Below, piece by piece: positions 23,380 to 36,500 of a stretch of 64,000 bases of DNA. The stretch spans positions 68,540,124 to 68,604,123 of the forward strand of contig RSEF01000001.1 of NCBI GenBank assembly GCA_003993805.1. Direction: 5' to 3'. The stretch is from Himantopus leucocephalus. Taxonomy: Eukaryota; Chordata; Aves; Charadriiformes; Recurvirostridae. The position numbers were made by a program, and so were the translations under genes. The stretch's first letter is position 1; every line of letters begins with the position of its first letter. The notes beneath the pieces were generated by a model, which ran no database searches, was not told the DNA's origin, and saw only the letters and a program-made list of their open reading frames with translations.

Positions 23380-24110
23380 CAGCAAAACCTGTCATCATTA
23401 TGTTTAGCTGGTATTTTTTAATACTGGCTTAAGAGAGAAAAAGTGATTTTTAGAAGTTGTGTAATTAGGAAGGTGAGTATTCAGAAACATTTATTCTCTA
23501 TCCTTTCTGTGCAATATGAAACAAGGGGTAAAAAGGCACAAAGGATGTCTTAGCATTCTTAAAATCTTGCATCTGTCTCCTATCCTTCAGCAGGTATCAT
23601 GTTTCCCTGCATTACTAGAGACTTTTATAAATTTATTAGTTGAATTCAGTGATGGTTGTAACATGAGGATTGGCTATGACTGCCAAGTTTAAACAATATA
23701 TAGTTATAATTGTTTGAGGATAGATCTTTACATGTTCTTGTTGGTCACAGGCAGTCTCCTTCTACCTGTTTATCTTTTAACTCAAAATTTGATAAAACCT
23801 GCTTTTTTAAATCATCTGTCTCCTGTAACAGTAGACATTCAAGTGTTTGCAAATGAGACTGTGCAAACTCTGTCACTGTGCTTAACTCATTGCATAAATT
23901 CTTAGCAGGACTGTTTTTTGGTCCCTACTTAATCTTCACCAACAAAACCTCAAAAATTAAACTTGCTTATTGAAAAGAAACAGAGACTTATTTCCACTTG
24001 TTAATTTTCTCATTTAAAACAAGTACCAAAGACATGAAGCATAGCAAGGGTTGCTTGGTGTGTGTGCTACTCGGTTGACTTACTCTATCAAATAAATGCT
24101 GTATTTTAGG
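23380..24110 (+). other. PARP12: Probable PARP12 3' UTR
   Basis: AT-rich sequence directly after the stop, with no coding features. It runs to a candidate polyadenylation signal at 24091-24096. The true end is uncertain: ATTAAA at 23956 and AATAAA at 25505 are alternatives. Confidence 0.5.
24091..24096 (+). terminator. PARP12: Candidate PARP12 polyadenylation signal (AATAAA)
   Basis: The first canonical AATAAA after the stop codon (about 710 bases on). Not confirmed by a clear GU-rich downstream element. Confidence 0.4.
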
Positions 24111-25352
24111 TCTGTGATAAGACAGGTTTTTCATGACTTTCACTGTGTGTACAAATGAGGGAGTGCTGGCAGGTGCCTGGGGGAAGAAGAGGAGGCAATT
24201 CGTGCTGTCATTTAAGAATATTATACTTAGGAGTGAAATACAGTGCTTGCACTGCTTGATTAGCAATACCCTGTTTCTGTGGAGCAACTTTATGGTTCTC
24301 TGTCTTACAGCTCTTGGAAAGGACAGTGATTGACTGTCTCTCATTTGGTGTACTGCCTCTTTGGTTGCAGGAGATACACTGGTTACCTGTGTAATCAAGG
24401 TGTCTTTGGACTTTCTTGGAGTGCTTACCTGGGGAGTAGTCTTCAGCCACAGAGCTGAAACTTTTAAAAGTCTGAATATTAAGTTGAATCTTTAATTCTT
24501 GCCAGCAAAAGATGTTATTATTGTTGAGCTGTCGGCATACACGTATACAGATAATCAAAACTTGAACTGTCAAGTATTTTTTATGATTAAAGTCGCTGAT
24601 GCATGGACAGATACTTTATCACAGCTTTAATGCTCCTAAATGAGTATGTTAACTATAGCGTACTGCAAAAGCCTTAAAATATACTTTGTATATGACCAAA
24701 AAAAGCTCATCTCTACCTGTATTCTAGAAGCACTTCTTTTTAATTCATCCGGATGATGACTGACAGGTGTACACTGGTTAACTCTTTTATTAGTTCAGCA
24801 CTGTGAAGCAGGAGCTTAGCCATGATTAGCCGGAGTAAGGCTGTGCAGAACTCCTCTTTATATGAACTGTGAAAGTAGCAGCATCCTATCTAAAGGAAAA
24901 TACTCCTATTCGTGCTTAAACCTAGTAAAACAGGATGTGGAAAAGCAAGTTGGCTGTATTTTTTCTTTTGAAGGATTTGTAATAGAAAATACGTGATAAA
25001 TCTCATGTCAGCAAATGAGCTTCTCAGCAAATACTATGTTCATTAAGGAGGATAACAGTATGTATGAAAGCTTTCGTACCTGTGCAGAATAAGATTTTTC
25101 TGCCAAAAAAACCCCATGTTCATCTACAAGTCCATGGCAAATGAGAATACTGGTATTATGCTTTTCTTCCTCTGAACATAACTACCATTTCAGCTAAAAA
25201 CTGGAATAGCTAAAGTCATGTTAATCTTTCACCAGAAAATTGAAATGAACATTTTTTTATGCAAAAAGTTGAGATATTCTTTAATAACATTTTTGATGGC
25301 TAGTAATATTTTTGAAAACTTTAACTTAATTCTTGGAGGGGATGTGTAAGGA

Positions 25353-25380
25353 TGTGTGCATGTGTGTGTGTATGTGTGTA
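25353..25380. repeat. Imperfect GT-rich microsatellite
   Basis: Alternating GT with CA/TA interruptions. Confidence 0.8.
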
Positions 25381-25899
25381 AGCAAAATAACTGGAATAAA
25401 ATGGATGGTTGTGATACTTTGTCATCTGTTATTTCTCCATTATCACACAGAAAAGTTACCATGTTTTCCACTTTTGAAACTGCAGTTTTAACTTTCTTGT
25501 GTGTAATAAATAAATAGGTATTCAAACCACTAAAATCCTTGTAACGGTTTTCTCTCTCAATACTAAAAGCACCATGTTTCGCTACATTTCCGACTTGGAA
25601 ACTTTCTTAAAGATGCTGCTGTGAAGTAGTGGAATGGAGTGGAGTCCCTCTACAGCTGTTTGGATTGCATTTGGAAATGAACAGATTAAAGAGTTGCGCG
25701 CGTTAAATCTAAACTTTAGACAAAAATGGGTATTGAACCTCTTTTCTGAGTGAGGAGGATATCTCTTGGCTGCTTAAGACAAGAAACTAAGCAGGAATGG
25801 TGTAATAATCTCTCACTCACGCCTACCCCATGTGAGGAGAAAGATAAGCTGTGAAGGTTGTTTCCTTTTTTGATAACAAGTCCATCCTGGCAAGACAGA

Positions 25900-26055
25900 T
25901 TGCTTGGCTTCTGCTGGCTTGCAACTTTGCTGTGCCAGGAGTGCCGTATGGAGCATGGTGCTTTATGAACCCTTGACCGCCCCCCCCCCTCCCCGGCACC
26001 CGCTGGGCTGGGTAGGGGTCTGGCCGCCAGCCAAGGTCAACCCATCACACCATTT
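25900..26055 (+). mobile_element. Possible LTR 3'-end remnant
   Basis: A poly-C/CCCGGC tract followed by GGCTGGGTAGGGGTCTGG, CCGCCAGCCAAGG and TCAACCCATCACACC resembles the U5 end of avian ERV LTRs (compare ...GGCCAGGGTCAATGCACGACA in the intron 5 copy). No 5' part of an LTR could be delimited. Confidence 0.35.
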
Positions 26056-29000
26056 AATGAGTTTAACCTGTAATCGGGGTTTGTCATGATACTCTGCCTA
26101 GATTTCCTAAGATGCGGGTGTCAAAATCCTGTCTGTAAGTGGCGGCAGCAAAAGAGTGTCAGTACACTGCCCAGTTTGGATGCCCGCCGCCTGGTGAAGT
26201 ACGGCTGGTGGGTAAGAGGAACTCAGGTGGATGGCACGTACCGGCTACGGTAGTGTGCTCAGTGCTGCTTGGCTTGGAGAAGACTTGCTTCTTGGAAACC
26301 ATTGCTCAGAGCTGCCTTTGAGCCCAAGGGCGAGTGGGAGTTGTAGAAAAGCTGCTTCACTTGGAGTACTTCCAGCATAAAATCCAGGAGGGATGGCTGT
26401 TACACGGCCAGGGTTACCGGTGCTTACTTGTTTCACCAGGGATTAGGCTTCCCGGGCCTGAATAGCTCCCGTGCACTTCTTGTTTCAGGCCCGGTCACAA
26501 ATTCATCTCTACTTGCAAAAATCGGAGCAATTGAGGGAATCCTGCTCCCGGCTCAAAAGTAGCCATAGCACCCAGCAGCGCAGGGAACAAACATCTTCGA
26601 GACTGCTCAGACTTTCCACAGTCAGAAGAAAGACGGCGGGGCCAGTGTGAACCAAGCAATGAAATAAACAGTTTGTAAGACAGCTTTAAATTCTTTTAGC
26701 ATGTTTACTACTGTAAATACACAGAACAGGCTGATACTGGGTGAAGCTATGTCCAAGATGGAAACATCATTTAAGAAAGGGAAATGGGAAGGTGGTCATT
26801 TCAGAAAGTATCACACACAGAAATTCTGCAGTTTAATGCCAGGTAAGAATAGATAGTTCAAATTTGCAATCAGTGAAGCATAATAATTTCTAACACCCAG
26901 CTCCATTTTTCTAGGAATACTATTTATAAAGTACAAAGCTGTAAAGGTTTTCTCTATCAGCGCTCTCTTATTAAAAATGCCATTTTATACTGACAGCTTT
27001 CGGTGATCATTGCAAAGTCCTGGAAGATGTTTTTAATAGAAGCTTTCTTTTACCAAGCAGCCTTTGCTTCCTATCAGCTGTCAGAGAATGACTAAGACCC
27101 TTTTGTAAAACAGACTTGCCCGATTTTAAACACACCCACAGCTCAGCAATGCAAGACAACACACTGTTTCTGAGGAGAGAAATTATTTTTAAATCTTGTT
27201 TCCTTGTTCCTCCCTAGGCCGAACTGCTGTTGACTGAAGCACGCTTTATCACAAATCCTAAGTCACATAACTTAAGGATATAGAATTATGTTTTGATGTT
27301 GCAACTATAAACATAATGCTTTTTTTTTTTCCTTTGGGGGGGAGGGGGGGAGGTTGTTTGGGCTTTTTTTATGACTCCTAAAACCAACTCTGCTCGGGAT
27401 CGGTTTGGGACTGTGTTATATGGGTGCACAAACACACTGTGATTAACATGATATTACCAGTTTCTGTTTTGGAGAGCTGCTGCCAAGTCTTGAGTCTTGG
27501 CTGTTTGGTTTTTTTTTGCAAATGTATTCTTCTGGGGGCTAGAGCAGCGCTGGGCCCTCAACACTGCTCTTCCTTTAGCTGTGTTGCTGAGCCCACACAG
27601 CCAGGGCGAGGGCCAGCATCCGTAAGTGTCCTGGTACAATGTTTGTGCAGAGTCTCGTGACTCCATCAGCAGCTGTTGTTTAAAAGGCAGACATGGCTTG
27701 GGGCTCTTCCTGTATTACTGGAAAGTTGGCAGCCTTTTCTCCGTCTTACTTCTCGTGCTGTCTCACTGGGCCTGCACGCAGAACAAGTGAGGATGCGCTC
27801 CCAGAAATCTGACTTGGCCCACAGCTGCAAAAATCATTCCTCTGTTCCATACCACTACAGACTGACAGGTGAAAATAGGTAATACTTCCTAACCAGAAAA
27901 CTTTGCAGGAGAGTTGAAAAAACGTTAGTGCAGACTCAGGTGAGTTTACTTGCACACATACTCTCCGTGTTCAACTTAGAAGCGGCCGGGAAAGACTCTT
28001 GGTGCAGTTTCCAAGGCTGTAAAATGTGACGCCCAGTTGCAGCCACCGCAGTACTATTTTATTCCAGTGGAGTCAACACGGCATTCAAGACGTTAACGCT
28101 CTGTTCAGCCACAGAAACATGAGTTGTTCAGCCGCTCTACACATTAGTGGCACTTTCTTGGATAAATATTGAGGACATAAACAGCATTCAGACATGCTGC
28201 GGAACAGTCCATACAAAAGCATGTGGAAAAAAGGCACAAGCTTAATTTAGGCTTGGAGTATTTGGTCAAAAAAGAAGCACACAACAACCTGCTAATTCAG
28301 GTAAGGAAGAAAAACAGTAAAAAAAATTTGAAGTGACAAACAAGGCTTTGACAGCTGACTTCAGACTGGAATGAGCTTCCTGCTCATTCAGGTAGGTGAG
28401 AAGTTTTTAGGCAAGACCCATCCAACTTTTTTGCCAGTTGTATGTATAAGCTGTACAGTAAATCAGCTGCTAGCACACTATTTTCAAAGGGGGGAAAATG
28501 ATGGATAATGTGTAGAAACTAGGTTATATGCAGTTTGTTGCTCTTCAAAGAAATAATAATCACTCCATCAGTAATTCATATAATCAGTGTGTCTGTAACA
28601 GGGCACTGCTGTTTAGAGTGCCAGAGATGCTCCATGGAAATACAAACAATTCCAAGACTGCCAGATCAGTACTTTACCTCTACTACCTGTACAGTTCAGG
28701 TTTAAAAACAAGAAAAAAATCCCATGAAAGAGAAACAGAAAACCTTCCAGGAGCAAGATACAGTAATTTGATCAGTGTTAAGGCAGCATGTGGGAAGCAG
28801 GCAGCAAAAGGTGCTTGCTGGAGAGAAACTAGGGAACTAGCTAAGGATCAGTGAGCAGATAGCTCCATCCAGCAATCTTTGACATGAAGCCGAGCGGTCA
28901 GTCTCTTCCTCCTGCTGCCATGACAATTCTCTGTGCGTACCACCAAGAGAGATGCTGTACCTAAGGAAACCTCGAGCAGACTATGTCAGCAGGCAGAAGG

Positions 29001-29078
29001 TCAACGCTTGCGAACAACCAAAAGGTGCTTCCTTATTTTTATGATGCTATAAGAATTTTTGCTGTTTATAAAAGCTTT

Positions 29079-29142
29079 AAAAAAAAAAAAGAAAAAAAAA
29101 AGGACCCTGAGACTGACCCTGAGACTGACCCTGAGACTGAGA
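29079..29142. repeat. Poly-A followed by 12-bp tandem repeat
   Basis: An A-rich tract (29079-29101) is followed by three perfect copies of the 12-mer CCTGAGACTGAC and a trailing partial copy (29103-29142). Confidence 0.9.
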
Positions 29143-30128
29143 CCATCTCCTCTCATCTTCTCATGGTTTTGTTGTGCAGCCAACCAATTTGTGGTGCCCA
29201 CTGAAGGAAATGTTGTTTGGGGTTTTTTATCTGGTCAATTGATCACTGCTGTGTGATGCTCCACTAGCTGTGTGGTGACGGAAGGGCTTTGCAGAGGACT
29301 AGGAAAGAACATGGAGGGGATGTGAAGAGTGGAAGCATACTGCTGCTTTGGCTGTGAAGATGCATGTGCACAGTCATACATCCTGAATGGCTCCAAGGTG
29401 CTGCTGCAGCTGGCAATCTGACCAGTTGCTTCCTGAGCGGAGTGAGGCACTTTGGGATGTGACCCGCTCCAGGGCCACATAAGGAATCAAGAGAACTGCT
29501 GGGGCCGATGATCCTGGATCCTGCTCCCCTGCCATTGGCTTTAGTGCATGCAGCGCTCTTAATTTCCTTGAGTCAATGAGCTAGACAAAAATGGTGCCAA
29601 CTGCAACGCTTGGAGAGGAAAGGCCTCAATGTGAAGCAGATGTTGTACAAACACCTTCTGATTACCCTTAAATTTCCTCCAGTTCTCCTGCTTTCTTATC
29701 TTCTTTTTCTCTAGCTTTCCAAGAGCAGTTCAGTAGCCAGCAAAATGGCTGTCACCTCATTTCTTTGGTCTTAGCTACTGGAACATAACTGGTAAGTGGG
29801 GGAACTCTTCATTCCTCTTCAGTCATGTCGATGCAATGTGCCAAGTGCAAAATTGTTAATCTAAGTGTATTTCAGATTACTTCAAAAGCATGAAGAAGGT
29901 GCAACTCCTTCCACTTTACAGACACGGGGAGAGATTAGGCATTGTGCAGGAGACTCAGCTTTGCTTTTTAGCAGAGTTCATGACAAAATGCAATGCACTG
30001 GATCCCAGGTCTTCTGCTGTAACTCTGGTGCCTCTTGGGCTTTTTCTAGAGTAGGGACTTGTAAGTGCATGAGAAGAACATGTGAGAGGATGAATTGTAA
30101 ATCATGTGTACGCTTAACACCTGCTCCA

Positions 30129-30134
30129 TTTATT
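30129..30134 (-). terminator. TBXAS1: Candidate TBXAS1 polyadenylation signal
   Basis: TTTATT on the + strand, read AATAAA on the - strand, about 310 bases after the TBXAS1 stop codon. Confidence 0.5.
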
Positions 30135-30444
30135 GAACTTGAGCATGAAGAAAGCATTCTCAAAGATGAGTGAAAGGAAGTGTAATGTAGAAAAGCAAGT
30201 GAAAGTGGGATGCTTCTTTACTATTGACAGCAATTTGAAAACCACCAAAAAGACTGTGGAGCCTGTGTCTTGTTTAAAAAAGTGACTGGAGGCTCTCCCA
30301 CAGGAGAGCAGTGAGGCAGCACCTACTGATCATCAGTGGGACTTAGGCTCCTACCTGTCTTTGGGGTTTTGAAAATTAATTACACCCAGTGAGTCACTGA
30401 ACAAGGGGTCCCATCCCAGGAGGCTTCAGGATGTACATTTTCTT

Positions 30445-30519
30445 TTAGCGAGATTCTAGCATAATGTAGACTCCATTTTTTGGTCCAAGTGTGGCTTTTG
30501 ATTTCAGCTGCAAAGGAAT
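30445..30519 (-). CDS. TBXAS1: TBXAS1 last exon (C-terminus)
   Basis: Acceptor CTTTCAG|ATT on the minus strand, stop TAA at 30445-30447. Encodes [16 protein letters not shown] then VYIMLESR, equivalent to the human C-terminal exon. Phase 0 entry. Confidence 0.95.
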   Translation of the reverse strand: MPLQLKSKATLGPKNGVYIMLESR

Positions 30520-33500
30520 CTGAAAGAAAAAAGAACATCTTATGTACAGTTGTATGTATTTATTTATGTGGGTATAACACCACCACATACAGACAGACAT
30601 TTTTGCTGGGGGAGCAATTCATACCAGGATTACTGTGGAAGCTGTAAAGTACTTGTTTTACAGTCAGCTGTGGTAGTATAATATTAAATAGAATTTACAG
30701 CCAGAGGCTGAGGCAGTGGTTGCCCAGGTATACTGCAGATCTGAACAGAAAGAAATTAACTCTGTAAACTCTAGAGCTGCTGAGTAAGTGCCAGGTGCAA
30801 TGTATATAGCAATAGGCATATACTAAAGTGCTGAGATCCCATGAAAGATGCACACCCGTTCTCACCCTACATAAATCAAGGTATTTTGACTGCGGTGTTG
30901 CTACAATGCTCTCCGCTAAGGCAGTGCTGTGTAACTGCTTGTTTTGTTGGAAAAAATCATAAAGATTAAATCACATTTTGATTAAAACATGCAGTCCAGG
31001 CCTCTAGTTCCTCCTTGCTATGGAAGTGGCTCTAGCCGTTTTCTCAAACGAAGAGGAAGTCACAAAGGCAAGTCAGTCATCCTGTCTCAGACACACCACC
31101 AACTCCCTGAAGTTGACAAGTGTGTCCTTTAAGCCCCTGCATGTACAAACCTCAGTCTCTGGGCAGGTCTTAAATCGAAACTTCTGCAAAATCCTCAGCA
31201 GAGTAATTTTTGTCTCCAGCAAACCCATTTTCATGCCAATGCAGCCACGGGGTCCTGCGCCAAAGGGCAGGTATGCAAAGGGATGTTGCTCCTTCTTGCC
31301 CTCCTCTGTAAACCTAGAAGGTGCAGAGATGGAAACCAGTTCAAGAAATGCTTTTTGCTCCTGACTCTGTGCTTTTCATTTACATCTCAAAAGGTGGTTA
31401 TTTCAATTGGTCTTAATAGATGGGTCAAGGGTACTATTGACAGATTATATCCTTATGGGGCTGACACCCTTAAGTAAACAGTTTATTGACTTACGGCCAT
31501 CAGCCTTTGTCAGCTGGTGATTCCAGGAGAGGACAGACAGACATTGGTATTACTTCCAATCTATCTTTAATGAATTGCCTTCATTTGATGACCACATTTA
31601 GAAGAATGATAACTTCAGGTGCAGACATGCTAGCTGTGTAGACCTTTGCATGTATGAGGGAGAGATTACAGCTAAGAGGAAAGTTAATGGGCTGCAATGC
31701 CAACTAACTAGAATTAGCAACAGCGCTTCCCTGCTGTGCACCGCAGATGCAGATCAATGGGAATTTCTCTTTGAAGCTTGCAAGAGGAGATGAAATCTCA
31801 TGGGATTGGACAGGCTATGGAAGACAGTTACTACAATTCAGTACAGCCCTTCTTTCTGCTGTTCTTGGCCCAAAGAGACCAGGTTCCTAGTTGGGAAGCA
31901 TTGAAATTGCAGACATTTCTGTTCTTAGAGCTGAAGGACCCCAGTCCAATTGGAAAGACTGATTAATGTGGCCGTCTGTATGCATATCTGCATCAACTAG
32001 CTAGCTTTAAAGTACTTGATCAACCTATTAGAAATGAGCTTTTTTTTTTTTCATTTTTTTCCACAGAGAAGGAAACAAAATTCCTATTTGAACAGCAGTT
32101 CAAAGGAAAAAAAAAGTAAAATGTGTTTGCCAACATCTGCAAAGATGGATGTACACTGGGACAGAATATATACAGCCAAGAGTACAGAGTCTGAGTTAGT
32201 GCAAGTTATTAGGGCCAATGCATAATCAACGAGGTGAGGCTCACCCTGACCTGTGCTGAGTCACTGATCAGAGACGTTCCTTAAAACAAGCAAACCACAA
32301 CAGTGATGGCATTACCCTGGAAATCGACATAGTCCTCCCATGTCATAAGGCATTTGTAGCTGTCTGGTAGTACAGAACTACTTTTCCAGTTCCCTATGTG
32401 GATAAAGGTTCTGTCCTTCACGTATAGGGTCATATCTGAAAAACTCTCATCTGTTTGGATACAGTCTGAAAGAACTTTAGACTGGTAAGGCCAAGAGAAC
32501 TCATGCAGGGTAGAAAGAGATGAGAGGTAATACAGACTATTTTGAGGTTTGGAAAGAGTAATATTGTGTATTTCTGCTAACCCCATCCCCATGCTTAGAT
32601 ATCCTAAATAAGATTGGGATACTACTGCACTATAGAAGCTTGTAATTTGATACTAGAGAACCATTAATTCATGTAGCGAGCACTGTTGCATATCCCGTGC
32701 AAACAGGTTAATGCAATTCTTGCCTTGCTCACCCCCATATATCATTCTGGTAAGTTTAAAGTCTTCTTTGTATTATTCCTGAGGCAGACTTCAAAACAAA
32801 ATATTAGGGGATAAAAGGCTGTAGCTGAATTTTTTTTTTTTTTTTTTGTAAGCTCTTATTTTATAATTCTTACTAACATTATCAACTGATACAAGCTGGG
32901 GAGAGTGTTATGCTTCATTCCTCGGGGAAATTTCAAAAGGGAATTCATCTCAGATTCATAACAAACAGCACCATACGAGTCAAGGGGACTCTTTTTAGCC
33001 TGTCACGTGCTTTCATACTACTGTTAAAGTGGTGAATAAACAATTAAGACAGCATTTCTAGATAAGTGTTGCTAAAAAACCATCCTAGACTTCCAGTTAT
33101 TGCTAAGAGTCCTCCCCAACAAAAGCTCTGGGCTTCTCTAACCCTGGCATTGCTCTTCTTCATGGCCTAAGGTGCCTGACAGAGCGTATGCCAAGATTTG
33201 CTCCAGAAGGAGCACTGGGCAAACCCACCTCCACCATACATGTGTTGTGCTACTGGCAAAGATGGTTCTGGGCTGCCTGCATCACTCCCAGTTGTTTGTG
33301 GAGCATGCACTTTTTTTCTCAGTAGACTTTTCAACGTAGTGGTAGCTTAAAATGCAGCTGCCCACAGAGCACCTTAAAATATAGCTGCCCACATAACTAA
33401 ATTGTGCTGCCACACAGCACCACATGAGCTGAAATCCTTCCCTGTAAGCTCAACTCAGCATCTGTAAGATGGGGCAGGGTACACAAACACAACTTGACAG

Positions 33501-36500
33501 TGCCCCCCGCAGTTGAAGAGAACAAATGCTCCATGTGAAAATATGTCTTGCCAAGAAGAGCTAAGAAGCCAGGACCCTAACTTTTGGACAGAGAGCAAAG
33601 TCCCAGTGGGAGATGGGATACGTTTCCCACTCACAATGTGCCCACACCGTTACAAGATCTCAGGTGAAAAGGCTGCTCTGAACCAGCCAGGAGCTGGAGG
33701 CATTTCCTGGGTACCTCCATGCCAGTGAATATACTACCTCACCTCAGAATTTCTGCATCCAGAGGCAACACTATTTGCAGCATCTGATTTGGAAACGGGC
33801 CTGAAAACCTGCACCACATTTCAACCTTGACCAAACCTCGCACCCTCTGTGGGATGCACCGCTATCACCACTTGTTTAATTTGGTAGAAGTAACATATTT
33901 TTATGATCTAAATGTAAACTGTGCTCCTCTTGGTGAAATACTGCTTTGGGTGACTAGCCGGTGACTGTGGCTGTGAAGGAGCAGCAGAATCTGGTGTCTC
34001 CACTGGACAGGCTGGAGTCCTGTGCCCATCCACATGAAACAGCATTTAAGGCAGGCCTTTCGTCTAAACAGGCCTTTCGTCTAAACAGGCCCAAATTAGG
34101 GCTTCAGCCTAAGAATGGAAAGCATTACTCCACGTACCTCTCAGGAATGAACTTCTCAGGCTCTGGCCAGAACTCAGGGTTGTGGTGGAGATGTCCAACT
34201 GCGGTTTCAATGACAGCCCCAGCTGGAATACGCTGCCCCAGCACTACGCAGTCTTTAGCTGCTTCCCGAGTGAACCTGCAACAGCAAGTGTTATGTACCC
34301 CAGATGATTAATAAAGGTAAAGACACAGCAGGAGGGAACCATAAAAGTCAATCTCTTCAGCTGGACTGACCCTGCAATTTGGGAGTAACACTTTCCCAGT
34401 AGATAAATACAGCAACGGTTGTTGATGTTAGTGTCTACTCAGGTTACAATAATCTCCACCTAGAACCACACAGCTCCAACCCAGCTGGCTAACTTTTGCC
34501 CTTTTCACAGTAAAGCATTTTTGGTTGCTTACGGTTTTCCAAAACGCTAACTGTTAAACTGCACTTTTGCTGCTAATGTTGGCTTTAGACTCATTTTTTA
34601 TGAAAACTGCAGATGAAACGTGCCAGTCATCTCTAATAACAGGCAGAAAGAGCATGCTGGTTTGCTTTCAGGAAAAGCTTATATCTAATGGAGTTTTGAG
34701 TTTGTTTATGTGAGAAGCTCCCCCACATTGGGACAGAACCTGAAACTTAGCAAGGGATGATTTTAATAATAGGGCTAAGTGTTCTGCTGCTGCTACAAAA
34801 ATACAACCAATTCACAAGCTTTAGAAAACTGCACTTCACATACAGTCATCAAACACAGACATGACATTAGCAACAAAACTTTCCAGTTTCCTCCCACTCT
34901 GTGGTGACAGGTGACAGAGTAGGACAGTCCTTAGAAACCTCATCGTGACAAGAAGACTGAGAGAAGCCGCCTGCCAAAGTCGAGCTTGGGTCTGTAAACC
35001 TTGTAAAAAAATGGTGTGTGGGTGTGCCCGTGTGGTGGCAGATCCTGATCTAGATCTTTTTGGTGCTTGGGTGGTTGCTACAGACCCCAAACCAGCCCAG
35101 AGCCAGGCGGGTGCCCTGCTGTCTCAGCCTAGGAGCTACTCCCCGGCACCAGCTGGGACCACAGGGGCGAGACAACGTGTAGGAGCTCTCTTTGCTGCTC
35201 CCTGCCCTGCGCCTAAAAAGTTGAACAAAGATTTCAGTTTCAAGGCTGTCAGTCTGGTATCATTGCAAGAACACATTCTTTCCTCGCTGTCACCCGTCTC
35301 TCTCTCCCACAGACAAATAAATAACAGAGGCTGCAAACCTGGAACAAAACACTGGCATGCTAAAAAACACATTGACAAGGCATCTTTCTCATCCTTACAA
35401 AAATTGGTGATAGTGGAAACAAGTTCTGGGAAAGAAAGTTCTCTGCCTAGTAAGTTCACTTTTTTTTTTTTTTTTAAAAAAAATCAACTCATTTTACAAC
35501 AAGCTTGGCTGCTACTGAATTTTCCCCTAACTCAGCATGATCTTTGTCATAGACAATTAGCATCTTTCTGAGGCACTGGGCTGTCCTATCCATTCCACAT
35601 CCATCAGAGTAAAAGCCAGATCAATAAACACCACTGACAACGCCAACTGAAACTTCAGAACAACTTTGCTCCATTCTCATTCCGTTTCCCATCTGACAAA
35701 CATTGATTGTTTCCTGGTGTTTCAGCTGGAACTCAAAGATCCCTGACGCTTTTACTGGCAAAACAATTTCCACTTGTATACGAAGTATAACATAGTAAAG
35801 CCCCGTCATCTCATCCAGGAGCGAGTATCTTTGACATTCACTCTCTGAACAATCCTGCAGAAGTCCATGGAAAAATCTTGATTTCCGATCTTTGTGAACA
35901 TATAAAAGATAATATGATTTTAAGCTTTTTAATTTTAAGGTGCTTGCAATCGTGGGGTAAATTTTTCAAAGGCTGTCACAGCAAGCTCAGCTTTGGCTCC
36001 TTTCCAGTCATCTGAATGTCTCCCCTGGCTTCAAGAGAAGCAGTGCAACTGGCTGACCGCTTTGAAAAGTTCCATTCTTAACATTTGCATTTATGCTTGT
36101 CATAACTCAGAAACCTGACAATCATGCAGTTTTCTAATTTCTTTTCCCCTTGTTTTCAGTTCATCGGTATAACTTAGTAAAACTAGTCTTGTGTGAATTG
36201 GGGCCACGCTTTCAAAATTTAATGGATGGAATCATTACCTTAGCTATATTAGTATAATACAGTACTAAGTGCAAAACGGTAGGAGTCCAAGTTAAACACA
36301 CATATAAAATACAGCCAATGTACCACCCTTCCACAGACCAAGGCCTTGATGACCAGCAGGGTAACTCATCCACCAGCCAACAGGCTAGGGTAGGCCTTTG
36401 CTCCATACCCCCGAAGCCCAAGGCATGCAGAAGCAGCTGCATCTGGCTTTCTAAGGCCAGTCCTGCTGCAAAATGTCTCCATCCTCTAACCTTGGGGGAT

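Larger units (their letters stand above)
24111..30110. other. Convergent intergenic region between PARP12 and TBXAS1
   Basis: No exon recognised on either strand. It contains GT/CA-rich tracts (25353-25380), a possible LTR remnant (about 25900-26055), a G-rich stretch at 27337-27358 and a 12-bp tandem repeat (29103-29142). Both neighbouring genes are transcribed toward this interval. Confidence 0.6.

Noticed and set aside
26768..26785. GAAAGGGAAATGG as another ISRE
   Set aside because: It fits only the loose GAAANNGAAA core, sits in the intergenic region far from a start, and such matches are common by chance.
31020..31150. Read-through of the TBXAS1 haem exon to a stop about 80 bases past the donor
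   Set aside because: The extension has no P450 similarity, and a well-matched C-terminal exon with correct phase lies at 30445-30519.
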